Assembly: GCA_007751255.1 (NCBI GenBank)
Contig: CP036296.1
Span: 6,386,001-6,450,000, forward strand
Length of the DNA stretch: 64,000 nt
Origin: Engelhardtia mirabilis
Lineage (GTDB): Bacteria; Planctomycetota; UBA1135; GCA-002686595
Reading direction: 5' to 3'
In this document: positions 45,895 to 53,879 of the stretch, piece after piece
How positions within the stretch are numbered: the first letter of the stretch is position 1
Layout of the letters: each line of letters begins with the position of its first letter
Program-made: the position numbers and the translations under genes
Notes under the pieces: model-generated
Seen by the model: the letters and a program-made list of their open reading frames with translations, nothing else
Told to the model about the DNA's origin: nothing
Database searches by the model: none

Positions 45895-46590
45895 CTACGC
45901 CCTATCGCAGTGGCGCAGGATCTCGGTCAGGAAGTCCTGGTCGGCGCCGCGACGGGCGAGGATCTCGACGATCGGTTCCAGACCTTCCAATCCTCCGACC
46001 TCGGGTCGACGACGGTCGATCGCGATTGCACGCCACCAGCCGCTCCAACCCTGCACGAAGAAGGGTGAAGAGCAGGCGGTGAAGCCGAAGTGCCGGAAGC
46101 GCTCGACCGCCCAACCGCGGCATTGGGAGTAGACGACCTCGACGCCGAGCTCCTCGACGATCCGCGCCAGGATCGCCCACATGGTGCCGTGCACCACGGC
46201 CCGATCAGTTCCGCGCGGGCCGGTGTAGCCGCCCACGTCGATGGTCTCGGCCGGACGCGGTAGGCCAACCACGTCTTCGTAGAGCGACGAGAAGCCGTCG
46301 ATCCGGTAGTGGAGCCGCAGGCGCAGGAACCCGACCGGCCCATCGATTCCAGGCTGCCGGGCGACGATGAACTCCACGTTGTCCCCGCCGTAGTGGTCGA
46401 GGTAGGGGTCAGGATCGAGCAGACCCCAGTTGCCGTCGCTGCGCTGCAGCTCGATGTCGAGCGCCTGCAGTTGCTCGCGCTCACCGGGCGTAGCGATCCG
46501 GGCGCAGACGCCGCTCGGCGAGGTCAGGACGAGGTCACGGAAAGGCGAGAGAACATCGCGACGGCGAGCGTCACAGGCGGGTGGCTGCAT
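45895..46590 (-). CDS. GNAT-fold acyltransferase-like protein
   Basis: The protein has 231 residues from ATG 46590. The middle has the strand-turn-helix order of N-acyltransferases: 'VEFIVARQPGIDGPVGFLRL', 'ETIDVGGYTGP', the helix 'VHGTMWAILARIVEELGVEV', then 'VYSQCRGWAVERFRHFGF'. This resembles GNAT proteins or the autoinducer-synthase/FeeM branch, where a carrier-linked acyl chain is used, but the signature Gln/Arg-x-x-Gly-x-Gly/Ala loop is not clear, so the activity is uncertain. It has no signal peptide. The HTH regulator gene 146 bases upstream on the same strand may be co-transcribed. The longer frame to 46722 begins with Arg/Pro-rich residues and was rejected. Confidence 0.6.
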   Translation of the reverse strand: MQPPACDARRRDVLSPFRDLVLTSPSGVCARIATPGEREQLQALDIELQRSDGNWGLLDPDPYLDHYGGDNVEFIVARQPGIDGPVGFLRLRLHYRIDGFSSLYEDVVGLPRPAETIDVGGYTGPRGTDRAVVHGTMWAILARIVEELGVEVVYSQCRGWAVERFRHFGFTACSSPFFVQGWSGWWRAIAIDRRRPEVGGLEGLEPIVEILARRGADQDFLTEILRHCDRA

Positions 46591-46736
46591 GGGGATACCG
46601 AGGGCGAGGTCGGTGTTGCGCGGACCGTCGGCGGTTCCACTCCCATGGGGCCCGCGGGGACGACGGCCCACGTTCGAGCGGCGACGCCCAGAGCAACCGA
46701 ACGCAGCAATGCGGTGCCGCACTGCTGGTATCGACG

Positions 46737-47306
46737 TCAGCCGCTGGCGACCGGGTGCACGGCGACGGTGACCTGCACGAAGTCCTGGCGCCGGGGGTCG
46801 TCGCGCTCGATCAGGAAGGCCTCGAGGTCGGCGATGCGGCGTTGGAGTTCGTCGCGATCCGCTGTGGAGAGACGAGCTTGGTGTTGGTGGAGCGAGAGGT
46901 TGCGGCCGCGGCCGCGGCGGACGGTGCCCGGTTGCTCCAATGCTCCGAGGTAGCCGCGCTCGAGGGCGCGGAAGCGCGTGCGCAGGGTGCGGCGGAACTC
47001 TTCGGTGGCCTCGGCGTCCCCGGGGTCGGCCTCGAGCACGACCTCGCTGCCGGTGAGCTCGTACACGACCTCGTCACGCCCGCCGGTCGAGCGGCGCTCG
47101 CACGCGCGCAGCGCCCCGGCCCCGACCAGCCTGCGGACGTGGTAGTAGAGCGAGCCGGCGGGGACCGCGGTGTGCTCGGCCAGCTCGGCCACACTGGCCC
47201 GACGCAGGCGCTCCATCACGGAGATCACCTGGTGGGCGACCGGGCTGCGCGCGGCACGGAGTTGATCGACACCGCTCAGGCGAACGGGCTCGGGGGTCTT
47301 GGCCAT
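46737..47306 (-). CDS. Winged-helix transcriptional regulator (ArsR/PadR-like)
   Basis: The protein has 189 residues from ATG 47306. Residues about 20-85 form a winged HTH: 'RSPVAHQVISVMERLRRASVAELAEHTAVPAGSLYYHVRRLVGAGAL' (recognition helix around 'AGSLYYHVRRL'), then a wing 'DEVVYELTG'. The C-terminal half is a helical domain ('EEFRRTLRTRFRALERGYL', 'DRDELQRRIADLEAFLIERD') likely to dimerise. It resembles HTH_20/ArsR-type regulators. It is divergent from the trypsin-like protease gene, with an imperfect inverted repeat in the 105-bp gap, so it may control itself and that gene (inference). Confidence 0.82.
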   Translation of the reverse strand: MAKTPEPVRLSGVDQLRAARSPVAHQVISVMERLRRASVAELAEHTAVPAGSLYYHVRRLVGAGALRACERRSTGGRDEVVYELTGSEVVLEADPGDAEATEEFRRTLRTRFRALERGYLGALEQPGTVRRGRGRNLSLHQHQARLSTADRDELQRRIADLEAFLIERDDPRRQDFVQVTVAVHPVASG

Positions 47307-47313
47307 GGCCTTA

Positions 47314-47337
47314 CTGTAACGCTGGCGCTTTCTACAG
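47314..47337. promoter_or_regulatory. Possible operator (CTGTA-N14-TACAG)
   Basis: CTGTA at 47314-47318 and TACAG at 47333-47337 form an inverted repeat with 14 bases between, just upstream of the regulator's ATG and inside the gap shared with the protease gene. This is one of the most AT-rich spots in the area. It would suit a dimeric winged-helix protein, but short repeats of this kind also occur by chance. Confidence 0.28.
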
Positions 47338-47411
47338 AAAGAGACAACAGGCGGGATCGAGCCCCGTAGGGTCCCCTCTCGGAAGCGTTCCCCCCTTCCC
47401 ATGGACCTGCG

Positions 47412-48521
47412 ATGACCCTCACGACGCTCCTGCTCCTCCCGCACCTCTGGACCGCCCCCGCGCCCTGGCCCGTCTTCTTCCGCCACGATCGCGACCCGAG
47501 CGCGGCCCTCGAGCTCGGCCGCCGCTTCGACGCCACCGTGCGCTGTGGACCGGGGGACTCGGGGACCTTGGTCGCCGAGCGCTGGGTCCTGACCGCCGCC
47601 CATGTCGCGCACGGGCTCTCCCCCTTCACTCCCCTCGTGACGGTGGGCGGGGTCGACTACCCGGTCGTGCGCCGCGTCTTCCACCCGGACTCCGTCGATG
47701 AAGAGCACCCCGCCCGGGCGATCGACCTGGCCCTGCTTCAACTCGGCCGGCCGGTCGAGGACCTGCGCCCGGCGCCCCTCTACCGCGCCACGGACGAGGT
47801 CGGCCAAGCGGTCTTCGTAGTCGGCTTCGGCGACTTCGGTGCGGCGAACGGCGAGATCCGGCCCTTCGACGGCCAGCGCCGCGCGGTCACCAACCGGGTC
47901 GAGCGCATCGAGCTGGGCCATCTGCTGATCGACTTCGACGCGCCCGGCGATGGCGCCACCGAGCTCGAGGGCATCGGCGCGCCCGGGGACAGTGGCGGGT
48001 CGCTGTACGTCGAGACGGAGGCCGGCCCGGCCCTCGCCGGAGTCAGCTTCGCGGGCCTGGACGACCCGCCCAACGGCTACGGGGGTCGCGACCTCTACGT
48101 GCGGGTCTCGAGTGTCGCCAAGTGGGTCGACGCGACGATCGCGGCGAACCTCGAAGCGCCGCTGCCCCGGCCCGATTGGATCGACGTCAGCCACGGCTTC
48201 CCCTCGGACGGCGCCGGTGAGCTGCTCTCCGAGTTCTTCGCCGCGGTCGACCAGGGCGGCGCGCAGGCCGCGCGCTTCGCCGAGCAGCGGCGCTCCGCGG
48301 GCGCTCGCCGCGGGGCCCCCAACGCCGAGTTCGTCGAACGGCTGACTCAGCTGCGCGGCGAGCTGGGTCCCCTGCGCCCCGACCTGCTGGCCCCCCTCGA
48401 GGGCGGCGAGTACGCCGTGCGCGTCGCGGCCGGGGAGGAGTGGCACGCCTTCTACTTCCTGCTCTCCGAGGGCCCCCGATTGGAGGACTTCGACTTCCGG
48501 CCGGAACCCACGCCGAACTGA
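47412..48521 (+). CDS. Trypsin-like serine protease (S1 family)
   Basis: The protein has 369 residues. A short hydrophobic leader (residues 1-16) suggests export. The catalytic triad is readable: His64 in 'VLTAAHVAHG', Asp105 in 'AIDLALLQLG' and Ser194 in 'APGDSGGSLYV'. The S1 fold ends near residue 238 ('VSSVAKWVDATI'). A separate C-terminal domain of about 130 residues follows (helical 'AGELLSEFFAAVDQGG', then 'EYAVRVAAGEEWHAFYFLLSEG'), with no recognised family. Specificity is unclear. It is divergent from the winged-helix regulator and is followed after about 90 bases by the decayed propeller gene. Confidence 0.87.
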   Translation: MTLTTLLLLPHLWTAPAPWPVFFRHDRDPSAALELGRRFDATVRCGPGDSGTLVAERWVLTAAHVAHGLSPFTPLVTVGGVDYPVVRRVFHPDSVDEEHPARAIDLALLQLGRPVEDLRPAPLYRATDEVGQAVFVVGFGDFGAANGEIRPFDGQRRAVTNRVERIELGHLLIDFDAPGDGATELEGIGAPGDSGGSLYVETEAGPALAGVSFAGLDDPPNGYGGRDLYVRVSSVAKWVDATIAANLEAPLPRPDWIDVSHGFPSDGAGELLSEFFAAVDQGGAQAARFAEQRRSAGARRGAPNAEFVERLTQLRGELGPLRPDLLAPLEGGEYAVRVAAGEEWHAFYFLLSEGPRLEDFDFRPEPTPN

Positions 48522-48612
48522 ACTCGGGAGGAGGACCGCGCCCATGGCGCGTCCCCCTTGCCGCGCTTGCCTCACCTTCCCCAGCCACCCCGACCCTCGA
48601 GGCTCCGGTTCC

Positions 48613-49544
48613 ATGCGCGAACACATTCCCGGTCTCCCGCGCCCCCTTGCCCCGGCTCTGATGGCCCTGTGCCTCGCCTCCGCGGCGGCTGCCCAGGTCA
48701 GCCCGTACCCTTCCGAGGGCTACGTGCTCAGCTCGCCGTCGTCGGCCAGCGCGGGCAACGACGCCATCTACGGCGTGGCCGACGACGGATCGCTCACCAC
48801 CTTGGTCGCGCCCAACGAGCGCTGAACGGCCTGCGCGAGCTCGCCTTCGACAGAGGTTCGATGAACCTCTACGCCCTGCGGTCGAACCACTGGACGCGCA
48901 CCCACCGGGCCCTGCTCGCAACGCCCGACGGGGCATCGACGACGGTCGCCGGTGGCTACGACACCACCCTGATGGGCATGGCGATCACCCCAGATGGCCC
49001 GATCAACGTCCTGCAGTTGACCGACGACGCGACCAAGCTGATCCGCATCGACCCGGCCGCCGGCTTTGCCAACCAGCAGGTGACGCTTGGCCCCGCCATG
49101 GCCGTCCGCGACATGGACGCGGGTCCCGACGGCAGCCTGCACTTCACCGGCGGTCCCCTGGACGACCTGGGCGTCTGGCTCATCGCCCCGGACGGCGCCC
49201 TCGCCAAGCTCCCCGCGCTCATCCCGGGCCTGCCCTTCTCGCCCACCTCGAATCCCTCCGCGATCCACTGCGACCAGGCCAGCGGCACCCTCTGGGTGGC
49301 CCAGAACTCTCCGTCGGTTGAGGCGCGGGTCTACACCATCGACTTGGCCAGCGGGGATGCGGCCCTGTGGTGCCAGATCGCCGGTTGCCCGCAACCCAGC
49401 GTGCGCGGGATCAGCTACGACCCCGTCTCACGACTGCCGATCGTGGGGCTCGACGCCTACGCCACCGTCGGGTACCTCGACCAGAGCGGAGTGGCGCAGG
49501 CGTCCATCCGGATCGCCCGGCCAGCCGACGTCGACCTGCGCTGA
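48613..49544 (+). pseudogene. Frameshifted copy of the secreted beta-propeller gene
   Basis: Two frames together match the intact protein at 44922-45845 along its length. The first runs from ATG 48613 through the signal peptide ('ALMALCLASAAAAQ') to 'TTLVAPNER' and meets TGA at about 48823. The second continues 'LNGLRELAFD ... PADVDLR' to 49544. The intact copy has CGCCTGAAC where this copy has CGCTGAAC, so one C is missing. The rest of the second frame is undamaged, so the loss is recent or a sequencing error. No gene product longer than 70 residues can be made as it stands. Confidence 0.85.
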
Positions 49545-49779
49545 GCCTCGGCTCGGGCGACGATCCACGTTCGCGCGGCGCTGCCCTGGGCACCGAACGC
49601 GGTTCGCGGCAGCGCGGCGGGAGGCGGCGCGGCACGCAATTCGGAGGTGACCGGCCGCGCGGACTCGGCATGGAAGTTGACCCGCACGGACGGCAACACC
49701 GCGGAGGCCATCGCGCGCGTCGAGGCCGTCAGGACCTGCCGGGCCCGTGTCGCGCTCACGGACGACATCGATCGACCGG

Positions 49780-50244
49780 CCGCGGCTGCACACCCGCCCG
49801 GCCGCCTCTACCTCGCGCGCAAGCTCACTCGACGCCACAAGGGACTCGTGGTCGGTGGGGCCACGGCCTTCGTGGCGATCACCCTCGGCCTGGTCGCCCG
49901 ACGGGCGCCTCTTCGCGGTCGGTGGCGATGATGGCCGCATCCGGCCCTTCGACGGCGAGCTCCTGATCGAGCTGTACGCCTTTCCCGCCCACGACGACCA
50001 CGTCTTCTCGCTGGCCTGGACGCCGGACGGCACGCGCCTGGTCTCGACGTCGGGGGACGAGACCGTCAGGGTCTGGGACCCGCGCTCCTCCGAGGAACGC
50101 GAGGCCGATCACGCCGTGTACCGCCGTCGCCACGAAGCGCTGCGCGGTCAGACGCGCGCGGCGCTCGCCGAGCGCTTCGGCGAGGCCGAGTCGACGGCCG
50201 AGCGGGGCGCCATCGTGCGCGCGGCCTTGGACGCCGGGCCGTAG
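49780..50244 (+). pseudogene. Remnant of a Ser/Thr kinase-WD40 gene with a large internal deletion
   Basis: One frame (about 49785-49897) reads 'HPPGRLYLARKLTRRHKGLV', 'GGATAFVAITLGLVA', matching the membrane-helix region (residues 374-410) of the kinase at 41409-44774. From about 49888 another frame reads 'SPDGRLFAVGGDDGRIRPFD', 'GTRLVSTSGDETVRVWDP' and on to 'GAIVRAALDAGP', matching the last 120 residues of that kinase. The kinase domain and about 600 residues of propeller are missing, and the two parts are out of frame. It follows the decayed propeller copy. The 49545-49779 stretch before it shows no gene. Confidence 0.85.
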
Positions 50245-50417
50245 CCCGCCGGAACGGAGCTGCAAGGTCTGCGACTCCGCATTGCGGCTCTCGATCCCGG
50301 ACTGGATCCAGGTTCTGGACGCCAGCGGGGCCAGCGGGGGCCACGGCGCTGCCAAGGGCAGGTGGAACGCGAGTTGCCGGCGCATCGGAGCGACCCGTCG
50401 TCCCCAACCCACTTACC

Positions 50418-53400
50418 ATGAAGATCCCTGCCCTCCCCGTCGCCGTCCTCCTCTCGCTGGCCCCCGCCGCCTTCGGTCAGGCGGACTTCCACGAGCCCTT
50501 CGAGCACTCCGGGCCCAACTTCGGCGCGCCGGGACCGCCGGACCTGATCGCCAAGGGCTGGACCTTCCGCAACCAGAGCGAGCCCGTGGTGGGCAACGCC
50601 TGGTTCAACGGGCCGGTCCTGGAGAGCTTCGTCTGGACCTTCGATCCCCAGGCGGGCGACCACTACCTGGCGGCCAACGGCAAGGCGACCGACACCTTCA
50701 ACGGCGGCCCCATCAGCACCTGGGCGATCCTCCCGCAGGTGCCCGGCCAGACCGCCGGTGATGCGATCACCCTGTGGGCCCGCGAGAACCCGGCCCCGCA
50801 GAACGACACGCGCATCGAGGTCCGCTACTCGCCCACCGGCGGGATCGGCACCGGGACCTCCGCCACCGACGTGGGCGACTTCACGACGCTCCTCGCGGCG
50901 ATCGACCCGATCCCCACCCAGGCCTGGAGCGCCTTCGAGGCCGAGGTGCCCGGCCCCGGCCGGCTGGCCCTGCGCTTCCACGTGCCGGCCGAGTGCGGCT
51001 GGTCCGTGTCGAGCTGCAGCGCCGTCTCCTTCGTCGCCGTCGACGAGTTGCACGTGGGGCCCGCCACGGCTCCTCCGTGCAACGCCCCGCCGACCCCCGT
51101 CGTCGGCCAGACCACGGTCTGGCCCGCCTCGGGGTCGCCCTACGAGCTCTGCACCGAGATCGTGATCCCCGCCGGAGCGACCGTCGCGGTCGAGCCCGGG
51201 GTCCACATCGAGCTCGGCGACCACAGCCTGATCGTCGAGGGGCGCCTGGAGGGCTTCGCCGCCGGTGCCGCGCCGATCTCGCTCCACTCCGACAAGCTCG
51301 CGCCCTACGCCATGACCATCGCGGGCGAGGTCGAGCTCGAGGGCGCGGTGCTCGACCTGCCGATCGCCATGAGCGAGGTGGGCTCCAGGCTCGTCCTGCG
51401 CCACTCGACCCTCGACACGCGAGACGCCGGGCAACTGAGCCAGGACGACGACGGCCCGACCGCCTACGACCACGTCCTGCCGGTAGTGCTGCTCCAGGAC
51501 GTCCTGGTCCTCGACGACGGGGTCGGCACTGCGATGTACCTACCCCAGGCGCAGACCTTCCTCCAGGACGTGACCTGCGACCGCGGCCTGATCTGGTGCG
51601 GCGGCTACGTGTACGCCGACGGGGTCACCGTCCACGACTCGCCCACCGACGGCCTGCGCCTGGCGTCGCCCGACGGCGTCTACGTGGACGGCCTGACCGT
51701 GCTCGACGCAGCCGGGGCCGGGGTGGTCCTGACCGGCTACGCCTGCGGGTTGGGGCCGGACGTGACGATCCTGGGCTGCGACTACCCCATCGCCGCCGCG
51801 GGCCTGCACTTCGACGCGAACGTGCCGCAGGCCGGCAACGACGTGAACGCGGTCTACGCGCTCGGCGGCGGCTACTGGCCGAATCTCGGGCTCCCGTGGC
51901 ACGCCACGGTCTCGATGGGCGGCATGGTCATCGAGCCGGGTACGACGGTGCTCTCCGGGCCGGGCACGAAGCTCAGCCCTGGCCGCGCGCAGGGCACGCC
52001 GACCCAGCCGATCACCTTCGGCGCCCTCGACCCCACCAGCACCTGGGGCGGCCTCTACGTCTCGGCGCGGGTCCTCGCGAACCTCGTCGTCGAGGACGCG
52101 GACTTCGGCATCCAGACCGTGCAGTCGAACCTGTGGGTCTGGAACACCATCGTGCGCGGCTGCGAGATCGGCATGATCGCGACCTCCGGCGGGGTCCTCG
52201 TCGCGCGCTCCACGACGGTCGAGGGCAACCAGATCGGCGTCAAGACGACCAACGCCGGCGGCGCCAACTTCTCGAGCCCCGACAGCCCCAACGTCGTGGC
52301 CGGCAACGTCGTCGGGATGGTCGCGGAGGACCCCTCTTCGGACGTGATGGAGTGGATCTGGTGGGGTGACGCCAGCGGTCCGCAGCAGCCCGACAACCCC
52401 GGCGGTGCGGGCGACAGCGTGGAGGGGTCGGGGGCGGACGACGTCGACGTGCTCCCGTTCCTCACGGCTCCGCCCGCCGCGCCCGACCTGCCGCCGGTGA
52501 TCCGTCTGGTCGGCCACCAGGGCAAGGCCCAGATCAACGGCCTGACCCTCGACCCGGGCGACCACGTCTTCATCGAATGGGAGTCCTTCGACGACCACCA
52601 GGTGGCCGAGCACCGCATCTACTACTCCCCGATCAGCCAGCACCCCAGCACCTGGTCCCTGATCGACGTGCTGCCCGGCGACCAGACGACCTACGACTAC
52701 GTCGCGCCCGACGTGGGGCTGTTCAACTCCTCGCCCTACTTCATCGTCGAGGCCGTCGACGACGCAGGTCAGCGGACGATGGACTCGGTCGGCCTGGTGA
52801 TCCTCGACAACGCCGACGAGCCCACCGAGGGCGTCGTCTCGCCCGACCACGCCGGCGAGTCCTTCGCCCCGGGCGTGCGCATCGACGCGCCCGGCTGGGC
52901 CTACACCACGCCGGGGATCATCGAGGGCGACCCGGAGCTGTGGGTGATCATGGACGCGACCGAGACCTGGATCCCCCTGGGCTCGACCGAGCTGTGGTGC
53001 GACCTGCCGATCACGAGCACCGACCGCGCCCGCTTCGGGATCGTCAAGAAGAGCACCACCAACCGGCAGAAGTGGATGTTCGGCGACTACTTCTCGGTGC
53101 GCCCCGACGCCCTGATCGCGGACGCGCCGCCGACGGTGACGCTCACCTCCCCGGCCAGCGGCCAGGCCTGGGTGGGCGGCTCCGACGTGACGATCACCTG
53201 GCTCGCCTCCGACGACGAGGGCCTGCGGGCCTTCAACCTCCAGGCGTCCACCGACGGGGGCAAGCGCTGGCGCACCTTCGCCCGCGACCTGCCGCCGACC
53301 CAGACCAGCTACACCTGGACCCTGCCGCCGACCCAGGGTCTGGACGACGTGCGGCTGCGGGTGGTCGCCTTCGACCTCCGGAACCAGAACAGCTCGTCGG

Positions 53401-53801
53401 ACCTGGTGCCGGGCATCGACGTGCTGCCGGGCCAGGGCCCGGTCTGCCAGGCCGACCTGGGCTTCGGCGGCCCGGGGAGCCTCGCGGCGACCCTGTGCGG
53501 CAGCCCCCTGGACGGGGTCGGTACCGCTGAGCTGGAGCTCGTGGGCGCCGCGCCCGGCGCGCCGCTGGCCGTCGGGGTCTCGTTCCTGTTCCAGCCGGCG
53601 CCGCTGTTGGGCGGCACGATCGTCCTCGGTCCCGACGCCCTGCTGCTGCCCTTCCAGGCGGACGCCACGGGCGAGCTGCACCTGCCCCTGGTGCTCGGCG
53701 GAGTGCCGGCCACCCTCTACCTCCAGGCCGTCGCCGCAGACGCCACCCTCCCCGGGGGCTTCGCGATCTCGAACGCGCTGCAGGTCGAGCTGGTGCCGTA
53801 G
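50418..53801 (+). CDS. Large secreted protein with jelly-roll and right-handed beta-helix domains
   Basis: The protein has 1127 residues. Signal peptide 1-20 (ALPVAVLLSLAPAAFG). Residues about 24-215 resemble a choice-of-anchor jelly-roll domain ('FHEPFEHSG', 'STWAILPQV', 'VSFVAVDELHVG'). Residues about 230-680 look like a right-handed parallel beta-helix ('GATVAVEPGVHIELGDHSLI', 'VVEDADFGIQTVQSNLWVWN', 'STTVEGNQIGVKTTNAGG'), found in pectate lyases and adhesins, but no lyase active site is assigned. Ig-like domains follow (about 690-1010). The last 110 residues start at 'VCQADLGFGGPGS' and end 'FAISNALQVEL', matching the end of the protein at 61668-63206. The protein is probably surface-exposed. 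Confidence 0.85.
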   Translation: MKIPALPVAVLLSLAPAAFGQADFHEPFEHSGPNFGAPGPPDLIAKGWTFRNQSEPVVGNAWFNGPVLESFVWTFDPQAGDHYLAANGKATDTFNGGPISTWAILPQVPGQTAGDAITLWARENPAPQNDTRIEVRYSPTGGIGTGTSATDVGDFTTLLAAIDPIPTQAWSAFEAEVPGPGRLALRFHVPAECGWSVSSCSAVSFVAVDELHVGPATAPPCNAPPTPVVGQTTVWPASGSPYELCTEIVIPAGATVAVEPGVHIELGDHSLIVEGRLEGFAAGAAPISLHSDKLAPYAMTIAGEVELEGAVLDLPIAMSEVGSRLVLRHSTLDTRDAGQLSQDDDGPTAYDHVLPVVLLQDVLVLDDGVGTAMYLPQAQTFLQDVTCDRGLIWCGGYVYADGVTVHDSPTDGLRLASPDGVYVDGLTVLDAAGAGVVLTGYACGLGPDVTILGCDYPIAAAGLHFDANVPQAGNDVNAVYALGGGYWPNLGLPWHATVSMGGMVIEPGTTVLSGPGTKLSPGRAQGTPTQPITFGALDPTSTWGGLYVSARVLANLVVEDADFGIQTVQSNLWVWNTIVRGCEIGMIATSGGVLVARSTTVEGNQIGVKTTNAGGANFSSPDSPNVVAGNVVGMVAEDPSSDVMEWIWWGDASGPQQPDNPGGAGDSVEGSGADDVDVLPFLTAPPAAPDLPPVIRLVGHQGKAQINGLTLDPGDHVFIEWESFDDHQVAEHRIYYSPISQHPSTWSLIDVLPGDQTTYDYVAPDVGLFNSSPYFIVEAVDDAGQRTMDSVGLVILDNADEPTEGVVSPDHAGESFAPGVRIDAPGWAYTTPGIIEGDPELWVIMDATETWIPLGSTELWCDLPITSTDRARFGIVKKSTTNRQKWMFGDYFSVRPDALIADAPPTVTLTSPASGQAWVGGSDVTITWLASDDEGLRAFNLQASTDGGKRWRTFARDLPPTQTSYTWTLPPTQGLDDVRLRVVAFDLRNQNSSSDLVPGIDVLPGQGPVCQADLGFGGPGSLAATLCGSPLDGVGTAELELVGAAPGAPLAVGVSFLFQPAPLLGGTIVLGPDALLLPFQADATGELHLPLVLGGVPATLYLQAVAADATLPGGFAISNALQVELVP

Positions 53802-53824
53802 GACCGGCAAGACGCCAACAGGGC

Positions 53825-53870
53825 GGAGTCGCACACCTCGCTGTTGCCGAACAACCAGGTGTGCAACTCC
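53825..53870. terminator. Hairpin between convergent beta-helix and metalloprotease genes
   Basis: A 14-bp stem with one mismatch (53825-53838 with 53857-53870) encloses a loop that contains a smaller TGTT/AACA stem. It lies in the 78-bp gap between convergent stops (53801 and 53880) and could terminate both transcripts. Confidence 0.6.
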
Positions 53871-53879
53871 GGATCGCCG

